From contig JAECUM010001871.1 of NCBI GenBank assembly GCA_016617855.1, forward strand, positions 62,001 to 126,000: 64,000 nucleotides of DNA. Reading direction: 5' to 3'. Source of the DNA: Megalonaias nervosa (lineage: Eukaryota > Mollusca > Bivalvia > Unionida > Unionidae). Shown here in pieces: positions 11,818-22,371 of the stretch (positions are counted from its first letter, which is position 1; each line of letters begins with the position of its first letter). The notes below the pieces were generated by a model that searched no databases, was not told where the DNA came from, and saw nothing but the letters and a program-made list of their open reading frames with translations. A program made the translations under genes and the position numbers.

Positions 11818-12277
11818 ATGCTTTGAAATCACTCTAAGTGAGAAAATTATAAATATTTGAAGAACATCTGCCTTTCCACAACTGATACGCAGTGAAGGTA
11901 ATAATGACTTATAAGTATATTTAATTTGCAAATGTACAATGAAGCCCTCAAAACCCCCAACTCTTGGGACCCCAAATGAAAATTTTGGTTTTGAGAGGCA
12001 TTCAGCTTACTGAGGTTCTATTTCAATATACATTTTCAACTACATATGGATTGTTAAATTTTGCAGGCATTGTTGAAACAACACTTATTAGATTGCTGTA
12101 TCACTGTTGTTTTGGAATTTATTCCTGCAGAATTCATTGTCTTCAGAATATCTGAGCTAGTGGATATTCCCATGACGAATGTTTCCCCTACATTCTTTAA
12201 TGTAGGTTTTGGTACAGATTCATACTGACTGAGGGGACTAATTTTATAGACAGATCAGTCTTACAATATTTGTATGG

Positions 12278-12445
12278 TGAGCATGTTCTGAGTCTTTGTC
12301 TCACTGAGTCTTGTCTTACCAAGTCTTTGTCTCACCAAGTCTGTCTCAATGAGTTTTCATCTCAGAGTCTTGTCTCACTGAGTCTTTGTCTCACCAAGTC
12401 TTTGTCTCAATTAGTCTTCATCTCACCAAGTCTTTGTCTCACTGA
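12278..12445. repeat. Short-unit minisatellite (about 15-18 bp)
   Basis: Irregular repetition of 'ctcaccaagtctttgt' and 'ctcactgagtcttgt'. About ten units with length variation. Confidence 0.85.
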
Positions 12446-12763
12446 TAAGTCATGATAACCATAATTACTCTGTTCCATGATGTGTCAGGAACTAAGCAGC
12501 TAAAATACATTTCCAAGTTTGAAATGAGTTTCATTTTTGGGGTGGGAGGGAAAGTAAAAGTAAAATTGAAATTCCAGGGATTGAAATTTGTTTCAGTATT
12601 CTGAACTGCTGGGTTTTGCTTTACTGTGAAAAAAGTCATGATATTAAAGAAGAAAAAGTTCAGGACTCCAAAATGATTTTGATCTTGAGGGGACTTTGGT
12701 ACACATTCATTTTAGTTCTTAGAAGTTTCATTGCCTCAGCATCTGATACCAGTACTGGGAGAA

Positions 12764-12968
12764 ATACTGTAAATACTCACCTACAAGCACAGTCCAACTG
12801 CAAACGGCACAGACCCAGATCTGCCATTGAATAACACACTGGCAGATCTTGTCTTTGCAGTTTGTAAGGAATCAGTAAAAGAAACAACATAGACCCTGAT
12901 CTGCAGATGCACTATGCTATGGCAGATCAGGGGCAGTTTGAATCAACTTATATGTGAGTAGATATGGC
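12764..12968. mobile_element. Double-hairpin MITE, copy 2
   Basis: Both internal hairpins are visible: 'cagacccagatctgcc' with 'ggcagatcttgtctttgcag', and 'gaccctgatctgc' with 'ggcagatcagggg'. The spacer 'gtttgtaaggaatcagtaaa' lies between them. Ends are decayed ('taaatactcacctacaag', 'gtgagtagatatggca'). Confidence 0.8.
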
Positions 12969-13240
12969 AGCTTGGCTGATCCAAGGTAAAAATGCAAAAC
13001 ACAATGGAATCATAATACTGCTGATGATCACATAATGAAAGTTTGGCTTCACAATGGCCAAACTGAAAAATGAGATTTAATTTCTTTCAACCCTGCAGCA
13101 ATTAAGATTCATAATAAAGACATTAAGGATTCGTTGATTCAGTTCATGTCTATAGAAATGTTTATATCATACAATTCACAAGAAAATAATTTCAAACGTA
13201 ACTGGTGTCAGCAAGAAATACTGGTATGAAATTAATGCAG

Positions 13241-13463
13241 TACCTGATAATTACTCAATTACAGGTCAAGACCAACAGCAAGTAACACAGACCATGATCG
13301 ACCATCACATAATACTCTTACTGATCAGGGTCAATATTGTTTGTTCTACTTATTACTCTTAACAAACTCCATATACCCAGATCTGCTGGTGCATTATGCA
13401 ACAACAGATCTGTGTCTGTGCAGTCTCCAGTTAGACTCGACCGTTAAGTGAGTATATATGGTA
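13241..13463. mobile_element. Double-hairpin MITE, copy 3 (reverse arrangement)
   Basis: The order of the two hairpins is reversed relative to copy 2, so the element sits the other way round. Right end is a good 'gtgagtatatatggta'. Hairpin cores 'gatcagggtcaatattgttt' and 'cccagatctgctggtgcatt' are clear. Confidence 0.85.
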
Positions 13464-13671
13464 ATTTCAAGGCCCTGAACGAAAATATTCAGAACTTTGT
13501 TGATTTAATAATCCCGGTGCTGTTGCAATAGGTTCTTAGTAAGTAATGAAATAATATATAGGGCCTCTTGAAAGCAAGAAGGATGTATAAATTCTACCCC
13601 AGGGACCTTAGGACCCCTTTCTTCAAAAACTAAAGAAAGCATCATTAAACTGAGAAAGCAGAGTTTTTTTT

Positions 13672-13684
13672 TGAGCAAGTCAGT
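13672..13684. repeat. Target-site duplication, left (SINE-A1)
   Basis: 'tgagcaagtcagt', repeated exactly at 13947-13959 on the other side of the SINE. Confidence 0.9.
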
Positions 13685-13946
13685 GGTTGTTGTTGTTGTT
13701 GTTGTTGTTGTGGGCTTAACGCCATTTTTCAGCACACGATAGGCTATACATGGTGGCCAGTATTAATGGTGGAGGAAGAAACCGGGAAATCCGCGGAAAG
13801 AACCACCGACCCACGAGAAGCTACTGGCAAGCTTTCTCACATATCCACATTCGCCGAATCTTAGACTCGAACCAACGCAGACAGAGGTGAGATGGCAGTG
13901 ATCCGTAATGGACAGCGCTTTAGACCACTCGGCCACTCGGGGCCCC
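13685..13946 (-). mobile_element. tRNA-derived SINE, family A, copy 1
   Basis: On the minus strand the element starts with a tRNA-like head. The A-box-like 'tggccgagtggtct' is followed by the B-box-like 'ggttcgagtct' about 60 bp later, so a pol III promoter is present. A family body follows, including the complement of 'aatggtggaggaagaaac' and 'ttaacgccatttttcagca'. It ends in a (CAA)n tail, seen as GTT repeats at 13686-13710. Perfect 13-bp duplications flank it, so it is a clean retroposition product. It has no coding capacity and needs a LINE partner. The (GTT)n tail explains a poly-Thr frame here. Confidence 0.92.
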
Positions 13947-13959
13947 TGAGCAAGTCAGT
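13947..13959. repeat. Target-site duplication, right (SINE-A1)
   Basis: Identical to 13672-13684. Confidence 0.9.
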
Positions 13960-14870
13960 TTTTCAAGATAAAAATCAATGTTGTTATTGGCATATTCACT
14001 TTGCAGCCAATTGATCTCAAGGTTTGGTTCAATACAAAAACAGTCCACATAAGAGATTTATTACCCTGTATTTTACAGAATTATACCAATGTCTGAACAG
14101 ATGCAAAATGCATTTCTCTTTGTTGAACAAAATCATTTTTCATTTTCCATGTTTGACATTCACTATTTGTAAAAGAAAATTCTTATGAAATATTTGGCAT
14201 AAGGTATGTCTTATCAGACATAAAATCTTTTCATGGCAACATTCCAGTAAAACCTTTTCTTTTCTTCTGAGCAAGTCAGCCATTACATGGCACAAAGTCA
14301 GGTACTGTACATTTTACCTGCATTTCTGTAATTGGTTTATACAAGCTTAATTTATTAAGCACAATAATTTAAATTGGCAAAAAACATGAATAAAAAAACG
14401 TCTCATAGAATAATGACCCCAAAACCACTAAGCTGATGCATGTAAAACATTTATAATATGCCATCCATTAATGACAGAGAACTAAAGGCCAAAGTGATCT
14501 TGATGGGGAGTGTACACAATCCAATAAACTTCCTATTTCAAAGTGTGATTTTACCAACAAGGATAGACATTCAAAGTTCACAAAGTTGTATAGATTGTTC
14601 AAATTACCTGCTCTGCAACAAACACAACAATACGTAAAGTGACACCTAATTGCATCATTCAGGTGCTTTTACTGTTAGTTCCCAGGAACCAGTCTGTTTA
14701 CAGAATTACTGCACAAAAATGAGCTGGCTGGTCAACCTTTGGGGAAACTTACAAGATTTCATTCACTAAGGTACAATAATGAATGGTTATAGACAAAATA
14801 CAAGGAAAATAACTTTGATCTGATTCCATCTATCAGACCAGACAATAAATTCCCAATAACCCCAAACTAT

Positions 14871-15074
14871 TACCATATACACTCGCTTATAACTCGAGTC
14901 AAACTGCTAACAACAAAGATCCTGATCTACCACAGCATAATGCACCTGCAGTTCAGGATCTATTTTGATTGCTCTACTGATTACTCCTAAAAAATTTCAC
15001 AGACCCAGATCTACCAGTGAATTATGCAGTCTGTGCAGTTTGCAGCTGGACTGTACAAGTGAGTATATACGGTA
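14871..15074. mobile_element. Double-hairpin MITE, copy 4 (reverse arrangement)
   Basis: Nearly intact ends 'taccatatacactcgcttat' and 'gtgagtatatacggta'. The hairpin with 'gatcctgatctacc' / 'cagttcaggatc' precedes the one with 'cagacccagatctacc'. Half of the second hairpin is deleted. Confidence 0.9.
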
Positions 15075-15779
15075 GATTCCATTATGAATCTGGATATCAG
15101 ATTTCTCCTTATTTTCGCTGACAAGTAGCTTCTAAAACTCAAATTCAGCAAGTCAGCTCTTGCTACTGATATGAAGATACATGTACAGCTTGCCTATCGA
15201 TAATGTTGGTTGTTAGACCTATCCAAATGAACTAATAATTCAAAAATAATCCCCTGCTGACAGATGAGAAGACAAACTATTGTAATCTAGGTATAAAAAA
15301 AAATGGGACACTTTAGTCAAATTATTCAAGAATTGGGAGTGACAGAGTAATGAACTTAACTCTTTCAGGAGTCCTTTGGGGCTGAAAAATAGACACCAGT
15401 CCAAATTAAAATAATTTCAATATGGCACAGAATTCTTGATTCAGCAATCTGCTGCGAACAGAAATGTTCACACTTCATTTCTCTTCTGCAGCAGATCAGC
15501 CTATGCTTCAATATAAGCTAGTGTTCAGGTAAAGCAAATAAAATATAAGCACCAGTAATGTTAAATGCTTCTTGACTGTACAATATGGTACATGTGGCAT
15601 ACTTGATTTGTCCTTCATTCAAAACTCAATATTTAAAGAAAATGTACCTGTTTAGCAAAGACTTATACATGGTATGATAAATCATTAATTTTAAGTTAAA
15701 CATAGTTTCTACAGTATTTTATTTACAACAGGTACAGCATTCCATCTCATAATGGTTTACATTGGAAGAGAGTTGTGTT

Positions 15780-16055
15780 ACGTGGTAAGTATGGTCAAGA
15801 ATCCCATGTCATTAAGTATGCATAAACAAGTATGTATAATATACTTCATTGTTAGGTGGTTTCAGTGTAAGGTGGTATACGCTGTGGCTTCTATGAACAG
15901 CATTATAAGGAGGGAGTAAGGACCATATCATGCATTCTTTATAAAGTAGTCTTACTATAAGGTGGTACTCATTATAAGGTGGTATACACTTTCACTGCAG
16001 TCTCATTATAAGAAGGTATGCACTTTCACTCCCATGGACAGCAATATAATGTGGT
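15780..16055. repeat. Degenerate 'ataaggtggtata' repeats
   Basis: Phrases such as 'cattataaggtggtatacac' and 'tttcactcccatggacagca' recur irregularly, and again at 16600-16675 and loosely at 57280-57450. Resembles decayed ends of Tigger/pogo-type short elements ('tataacg' ends), but that link is weak. Confidence 0.4.
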
Positions 16056-16057
16056 AA

Positions 16058-16160
16058 TAATAATAATAATAACAATTACTTTATTTAGAGAAGAAGCTCA
16101 TTTGGTCAACTGACCAATCTTCCATGGGGCCTTCTACAATGACATTTGTACCAAAAAAAA
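16058..16160 (-). mobile_element. Retroposon 3' end with (ATA)n-type tail
   Basis: On the minus strand, 'ggaagattggtcagttgacc' leads to 'cttctctaaataaagtaatt' and then a (TTA)n tail (AATAAT on plus). The layout matches 3' ends of LINE-type elements or their SINE partners. No coding part is attached. Confidence 0.45.
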
Positions 16161-16325
16161 AAATTTTTATATATATATATATAATGCACAATTTTTACAA
16201 GATGAGGTGTCTTTAGACAACAAATGCTGTTAAAAATTTGACAACTGATCTACTGCTACAATAAAATATGTACAAGGCTTTCATGATGAGTATATACAAG
16301 ATTCATATAAACAGTGAGTAGTTAA

Positions 16326-16474
16326 CCCTTTACCTCATAGAGTGTATGGCTTTTTAGCCCTTTGATATGCATGTAGCAAAGCTACCCAGTGCAGTGCACT
16401 ATAAATAGAACACCAAAGGCGCTTCCATGCGAATGGAGTAGAGGCATCCAAAGGCGCTTGCATGAGGTAAAGGG
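16326..16474. mobile_element. piggyBac-type MITE (149 bp)
   Basis: Perfect inverted ends 'ccctttacctcat' and 'atgaggtaaaggg' are each bordered by TTAA (16322-16325 and 16475-16478). TTAA target plus CCC...GGG ends is the signature of piggyBac elements. Inside is a second imperfect symmetry, 'aaaggcgcttccatgcgaat' against 'aaaggcgcttgcatgag'. No transposase, so non-autonomous. Confidence 0.85.
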
Positions 16475-17175
16475 TTAACGTGTAAAACATTATAGGTGAG
16501 TACATGATAACAATGTTGTAAAAAGTAGTAGTACTGAATTAAACAAAGCCATACAAATGATTGTTTTTGTAGATGTCAACTAAGAAGCTTTTTAAAAGCA
16601 TGGCATGTGTCCTGTATAATGTGATTCACTTTAAGAGACTCGCTGTAAGTGGGCACACTCCTATAGGCAGCATTATAACAAACATTGCTGCTCACAGAAT
16701 AACATGTTTATCAATCCCCAGAAAACCAAGGCAATGTTGCCTGGAACTAGGCAAAGATTATCAGTGAACAAATATCCAGATCTTGAACTGCATATTGAAT
16801 TAAGTTAACTGAATTGAAATGTGAACACAGAATAACTTTTGGGAGTTCATGTTTATAAGAATCTTCACTGTTGCAAGCAAGTGAAATATGTTTGCTCTGT
16901 TGTAAACTCACAAATTTATCTTTTACAGAGGATAAAATGTTTAATCTACCAATCAACTATTGGAAATTATTCTACAATGCGTTCATTCTTCCTCTTCTCG
17001 ACTACTGCTGATCAATTTGGGAAAATACAATTTATACGTATATTGATAAGATCCATAAACTTCTAAAAAGGGCAGCTTGAAGAATTATCCTTGATTTACC
17101 ATTTAATATGCCTTCCAAAATTCCATTTTCAGAATTGAAATGGTTGACATTTAAACACAGATTAACCTACCACAT

Positions 17176-17188
17176 GTCATTATTAATG
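17176..17188. repeat. Target-site duplication, left (SINE-B1)
   Basis: 'gtcattattaatg', matching 17490-17502 at 12 of 13 positions. It also duplicates the retrotransposon coding sequence. Confidence 0.88.
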
Positions 17189-17489
17189 TGTGTGTGTGTG
17201 TGTGTGATTTGGATTTTTAACGTAGCTTTAAAATAATTTCAGTCATATTGCCACAATGTCTGCAGTGTGCAAGTTTAAGTTTATAGTGATGTCTAGCACT
17301 GGGGCATCATGCCGCAGACATGTAGCATCCTGTCCCACCCAGCCACATTATCTTGACACCAGGCCGACCAGTCCCAAAACTAACTTCTTAATGCTGAGTG
17401 CTAAGCGAGGCAGCTGTTAGTACCATTTTTATAAGTCTTTGGTATGACTCGGCCGGGGTTTGAACCCGTGACCTCCCACATCCGGAGCA
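17189..17489 (-). mobile_element. tRNA-derived SINE, family B, copy 1
   Basis: On the minus strand the head carries a B-box-like 'gggtttgaaccc' region. The body contains the complement of 'gacaccaggccgaccagtcc', 'gatgtctagcactggggcat' and 'aatgctgagtgctaagcgag'. The 3' end is a (CA)n tail (TG on plus at 17187-17206). The same body occurs at 56001-56312. It is inserted in the non-LTR remnant with a 13-bp duplication. The body resembles a SINE type widespread in molluscs, by recollection only. The A-box end is shortened compared with copy 2. Confidence 0.9.
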
Positions 17490-17502
17490 GTCATTAGTAA
17501 TG
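17490..17502. repeat. Target-site duplication, right (SINE-B1)
   Basis: 'gtcattagtaatg'; one mismatch to the left copy. Confidence 0.88.
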
Positions 17503-17899
17503 TTCAAAGTTAAGAACGAATGTTGCCCTCAATATCTGAATTGTATGTTTCACTTTTAAGTCAGAAGAACAACACCAAGGAGCTAAATAAGATCAACTAC
17601 AAATGATCAGTACTGAATACCATTTCCAAAAACAAAGACCTTTAAAAAACAATTTGCTTACTCTGGTGCTATTTTATGGAATGAACTCTCCATAGCTCTA
17701 CATGTGTTCAAAACAAAATTGTATAACCATTATCTCGAAGGGCAGTTGTCACTTAAAAAAATATTAAATATTAATTATTAAATATTAATATACACACTCT
17801 CCAATTTGCTCTGTTAATGCATATCATTTACTTAATATTATATATTATACTAAATTACCCTAAAAAAAATAAAGTGTTTATTCTTATCATTATTATTAC

Positions 17900-18720
17900 A
17901 GAGACAGGATCTTGTCTTGTCCCAAAGGGAATGGACTAAAACTCTATTTGTTAGGAAATTCATCCCATCATAGATGATATGGAATAAGGTCCAATTTCTC
18001 TAGGTTCAGCAAAATTTTAAGGCATGGCCTGGTAACTATAGACCAACAGCAAAGCAGATCTAGTCTGAGGGATTCGAACTGGCTATTGTGGATCAGCCAA
18101 TATTGGACACTTGAGACACCCACTGACCTTAGGTGAGCTGCAACTACTCCCATGATCCTTGTAAAGGCTCAGAGTTCAGAGGGTAGACTGAGTGGCAGAG
18201 CATGAAAATGAAAGACATCTTGGTCCAAGGAAACCCAGAGGTACTTCCTGTGAAGAGGAAAGATAGGGATAAGATTGTCTGAATCCTAAAGATCGATAAA
18301 GATTGCCCAGTCACTAGGTCTTGTGACATTCTTGACTGAACGAGTGGTCTCTCTTGAAAGGTTCCTCCTGCAGAAATCTGTTTAGGAAGGAAAGGTCGAT
18401 AATGAGACAAAACTTTCCTCCATGAAAATCTGGGAGTAGAAGGCCAGAGATTGATCACTAAATGCCCTCTCAACTGCATCCTTCTAGACAAGGAAGTGTA
18501 CTTCTTCCTTTAATCACAAAAGGTTCATCACACAATGTGAACATGGGTACCCTTGCTATGAGAGGAAGCTCCTCAAACCAATGCCACCTTCCACCATGTA
18601 TGATAGTCAACATCCATTATGCCAGACCAAGCCTCTGGAAACAAAAACAAAAGAGGAACACTCAGCTGGAGAGGGAGCAAGTCCCGAGGGCTGTCCTGGA
18701 CCCTACATGTCCTTAAGAAA
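17900..18720 (-). pseudogene. DIRS-like retrotransposon reverse transcriptase remnant
   Basis: Read on the minus strand across frames, the first recognisable piece is a KEEVHFLV-type phrase followed by FYSQIF (near 18430-18510). Next comes GGKFCLIIDLSFLNRFL, as in RTs of the DIRS/Ngaro group. Further on, the frame 17968-18153 gives VVAAHLRSVGVSSVQYWLIH and LDLIPYHL. In DIRS-type RTs the phrase HLRS-G..-YLDDWLI is usual, with the catalytic Asp pair in YLDDW. Here the LDD is missing, leaving Y-W. Base composition is clearly more GC-rich than the surroundings. A tyrosine recombinase, which defines the group, is not seen, so the assignment rests on the RT alone. Many frameshifts; inactive. Confidence 0.7.
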
Positions 18721-19700
18721 TTGGGAAGGACCTGCAAACTTTCTCCCTAGGACTTTGTCGTGCACTCTTCTAGTACCTGACTGCCAAAGGGAAGCTATGA
18801 AATGGGGATGTTGCTTTGACTGGTGCTGTAAGGCTTTAAAAACTCTTCTGACAGACCCTGCGGCTGGTCAGGATGATTTCTGTTCTTGGCTGGTTTCAAT
18901 GGACCAGAAACAGATGCATGGGATCAGTGTTGCTGTTCTTTCATACTGTAACTCAACAGAAAGAATCACCCCTCTGAAGAGAGTCTCTGCCTCCAGGGAG
19001 CAGCCCTCAGGAGGTTCTTACTGTCTGAAACTGTGAATTCTTTCCTTGGACCTAATGGACTGTCCTAAGCCAAGGACTCAGCAGGTGACTGCAAATCTCC
19101 ACTTCCAAAAGCATTTGGGACAAGGTCTGCTTCCCTTCCTTTTTACTGACCCAAGTTCATCAATGACATTGACTGCATCAACCTTACAATCATGTGGACA
19201 AGGTCCAGAAAGTCCATGGCTGCATGCAGTGAAAGGACCAGTTGCATCTCTGTGGTGGAAGGTCTAGCATCCTGTAGGGATTAAGGATAATAGTAAAGGG
19301 TGGATGCTAATCCAATCCCCTTCCCTAATCTGGCATCTATAAACCTATGCCCAGTTCCCTATGAAGGAAACTGCAATCTGAAGGCAGGGATTGGTTGGCC
19401 CAATCCCTGTCCCTGTAATGTAGGGGCACATGACTGGTGCCTTACAACAGTCTACCATTCAGGCAACTCACATCTGCAGGAAAACCCTTCCCCAGATCTG
19501 ACAGACTTGGATTTATACTACCCTTACTGAGTGGCTTGTTACCTTCACCAACAATGGATCCCAGGGCCTGAAAGGGTGATGCTCTATAATGCTGGGCAAA
19601 TGCAACTCACTTTAAACTTGAACCAAGGTATGGGCAAGAAGAGGATTTGCTCCTCCCTCAAGAGGAGGGAATAACTCACTCTCTGCCCTTCTGGATGTAA
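18721..19700 (-). other. GC-richer tract, possible gag part of the DIRS-like element
   Basis: Same compositional block as the RT remnant and upstream of it in the minus orientation. Small frames on both strands (73 to 151 codons) have no recognisable domain. A gag-like origin is inferred from position only. Near 19640-19720 'aactcactctctgccc' and 'caactcactctgttc' repeat after small inverted runs of 'cctccctc' and 'gagga'. Confidence 0.3.
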
Positions 19701-20844
19701 GACTGCTACACCTCCCTCTCAGGAGGGTGCAACTCACTCTGTTCACATAAATTAAAGCAGTAGTAAGGTCTTCAACCAGAAAAAGAATGAGGATAAGTGT
19801 GCATGGGCAAGGTATCTGCAGGGCATCCTAGAGTACTAGAACATTCTCTTTCTTTCACCCTATTTTGGGGATGAATTCTCGTCATAGATTCAGGGTTCTT
19901 TTCTCCCTCCAGAAAAGAGCCAGCTATGCAACAGCAACAGGTTTTGTATTACTGATATTAAAGTAATTATTTCATGAGCTTCAAAACCAGCAAATGTGAG
20001 GTGGTCTTTAAAAGCACAACTGTTGATGAATGGATGAAAATAATTACCAGACAAAAATCAACTTTTTCATAAGAAGAATATGGGTAAATTATATGTAGCA
20101 GAAGAGCTGAACCTAAATCCATTTTCATTTTATCACTGTTGGTACATATGTACTACTGGATGTACATGGGGAAATTTCATGGGCTCGATTTGTTTTGCTG
20201 ATTGTACCTACAAGGGAATTTTTAAAAAAAATGAGCCATGCAGCATATCATTTGCATCATTTTAAAAGTTTTCTCTTGAATAAATTAATTAAATGATGTA
20301 AGCATGAAGTTTCTGGGCTCACCATAGCCTAGAAATCTGGTCAAATATTAAACATTATGGTTTGTTGGAACTGAATTAGTTGTCTATGCCCTAAGAGCTT
20401 AATCACTTGACCTGTCGATTCTTAAAATGCTTATACACACAGGATTGGATTAGATTAATGGACCACTGTCCAAACTGAGCATCAATCTCAAGAATAATTC
20501 TATCTCCTTTGTCCTGAAACAAGTATTTCATCAGACAAATGGAAAATAATCAAATCTCTGTGCCATCTCGTAGGTAAGAGAAAGACATATAATGTTCTGC
20601 ACAGTTTCATGGGATACTTCTAGTTGTCCCCATTCATACATTATTTCATGTAACATTTTCCACACAAAGAACAATACTTTCTTTAAGGTATGAAAAATGT
20701 ATAAAAAGAATTAATCAACATTTGGAAAATTATCGTGTAATGTACAACTAAAAGACCCAACACTGCAGGGCTCTCCAAAACTTCCACATGATTAACACTA
20801 TTTAAATTCATGTACATCCAATGTGACTGCACTAAATGCATCAT
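19701..20844. other. No feature recognised
   Basis: AT-rich DNA; no frame or repeat that I can support. Confidence 0.45.
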
Positions 20845-21510
20845 GCACTAGTACAACATGTTGTTTTAATTTGCTTATATATGTGTATATTGCATTGGAT
20901 AAGTTTTAAAAAAAGACAACAATGACAAGGATAGATATCCCATGACGCTCTAGTATAACATTTTGTTTGAATTTGCTTATCGTAACTAATGCAGAACATG
21001 CATTTTTATCCGGCATTTTCATATGATCACTTGGTAAAATAAACTGCTGACAATGAACTGTTCCAGCTTGACGGAAAGTTTAAAACTCAGTGATGTGAAA
21101 GACTGCACATGCATTAATGACATGTGAAATGGGCACTATGCATGATATCCAATTAACTGTGGATTCTGATAATGAAGGAAAGGCTAGCATATGATGGAAA
21201 ATCAAACCATACTTCCAGTCAGGACACAATATAAATTACTGGTAATGACTCGAAAGTAAAATTTTCCTTAATATTTCATTTTTATTGAAAAAATATCTTC
21301 AATTCAAGGACTTTCCATGACCTAAGTGAAAATTCAATGACTTTCAAGGCCTTGAAATGAGGTGTTCATTTCTCAACAACTTTCAATGACCTTTAATGAC
21401 TGTGTGAACCCTGTGATTTTGTGCACAATGCATTGGGCAAATTAAAATAAAACAACGTAATGATAAAAACATAGATATCCCATCATCACAATGTTATACT
21501 TGCACTTCAT
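20845..21510. repeat. Degenerate dispersed repeats
   Basis: Three partial copies of a unit with 'tgcattggataag', 'agacaacaatgacaaggata' and 'gatagatatcccatgacgc' occur near 20850-20945, 20950-20995 and 21425-21510. Between them, 21295-21420 repeats 'caaggactttccatgacc' and 'actttcaaggccttgaaatg', a motif also common in other invertebrate genomes by recollection. Confidence 0.4.
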
Positions 21511-21829
21511 GAACCAAATGTATAATGCCCCAAAGGTGTGACAGACCTTAAAATCCAACTGAATGAATCTTCATCATTTGCTTTTCATTTAAAAGCAGAG
21601 AGAGAGAGACAGAGAGAGAGAGACAGGTTTCAGCTCCTTTTCATGTCATTTCATTGAATATATCTTTGAAGCTTTTTTCAAAGAGTAATAATATAGTAAA
21701 TGAAAATCTTTAAAAAAATGACATATCATGCTGCTTCAGTTTCAAACATATATATTTCAAATTTAAATATTCACAATATGTCATGTTTGCTCAGCCCAGC
21801 TATCAAGTCATGTATAAACTAGGGTATTA

Positions 21830-22371
21830 TTACAAGCCATGTGTTTGATGTCTAAACATTGCCGCAGACTAGTGTTAATCCCTTACACAAGGTTACCGTG
21901 ACCACCAGCCAGGCAATAGATCGTACCAACTAGACAAAGGCTTGTAGTATTCACACCTAGGTGTTAAATATTTGTTCAGAGATCAAAGAAAGCCCACAGG
22001 GTGAATGGGGCATGTTCTCATCCATTCCCACATGGACAGACAGCGAAAAGACATTGTCCGCTAAATTTGATTGGATCGGTTCACAGCGACATCCAATTGG
22101 AATTGAGATAGACGGTGTGATTACAATTTAGATCTGAATTACAACTTCGTAACTTGCAAGCAGAAAGTCAGTTTCTCCTGGAAAGATTTCTGGGCAAATA
22201 GGGTTACTCCAAGCAGCCACTCGTAATTGGCGGTAAAACTTAGAACAGATTCTAAGGGAAGAAAAGCTTCAAAAAGGAAGCTTTTTTGGGGGACAGAACT
22301 TCAGGTTCAGTTGAGTCCCAAGTCTCCAAAAGGGGGACGGAAGTGAGACTAGCGAACAGTCAGAGTTGACA
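21830..22371. other. GC-richer unique-looking tract, possible LTR or leader
   Basis: Composition and absence of AT runs differ from the neighbours. Together with 22590-22920 it encloses the polypurine tract. It could be an LTR or 5' leader of an unrecognised retroelement, but no TG...CA ends with duplications and no priming site can be shown. Confidence 0.2.

Larger units (their letters stand above)
16683..17899 (+). pseudogene. Non-LTR retrotransposon RT C-terminus and 3' tail, split by a SINE
   Basis: Before the insertion the plus strand reads NNMFINPQKTKAML-GTRQRL at about 16701-16760. LGVHVYKNL-like and CKQVKYVCSVVNS phrases follow (frame 16839-17066), then a RAARIILDLPF-like phrase near 17070-17105. 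These are the end of the RT and the C-terminal domain of a LINE ORF2. The frame is interrupted by a SINE at 17189-17489. It resumes with MFKVKNE-CPQYLN near 17500 and AYSGAILWNELS near 17660, which is typical of the last part of ORF2. The element ends at about 17880-17899 with an ATT-type tail. Upstream parts are missing, so this is a 5'-truncated copy with several stops. Confidence 0.85.

Noticed and set aside
13860..13946. tRNA gene on the minus strand
   Set aside because: A and B boxes are present, but the sequence does not close into a tRNA and continues into a SINE body with a (CAA)n tail and target duplications.
18581..19036. 151-codon plus-strand frame
   Set aside because: It lies opposite the DIRS-like remnant in a GC-richer block where stops are rarer. 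No recognisable protein features.
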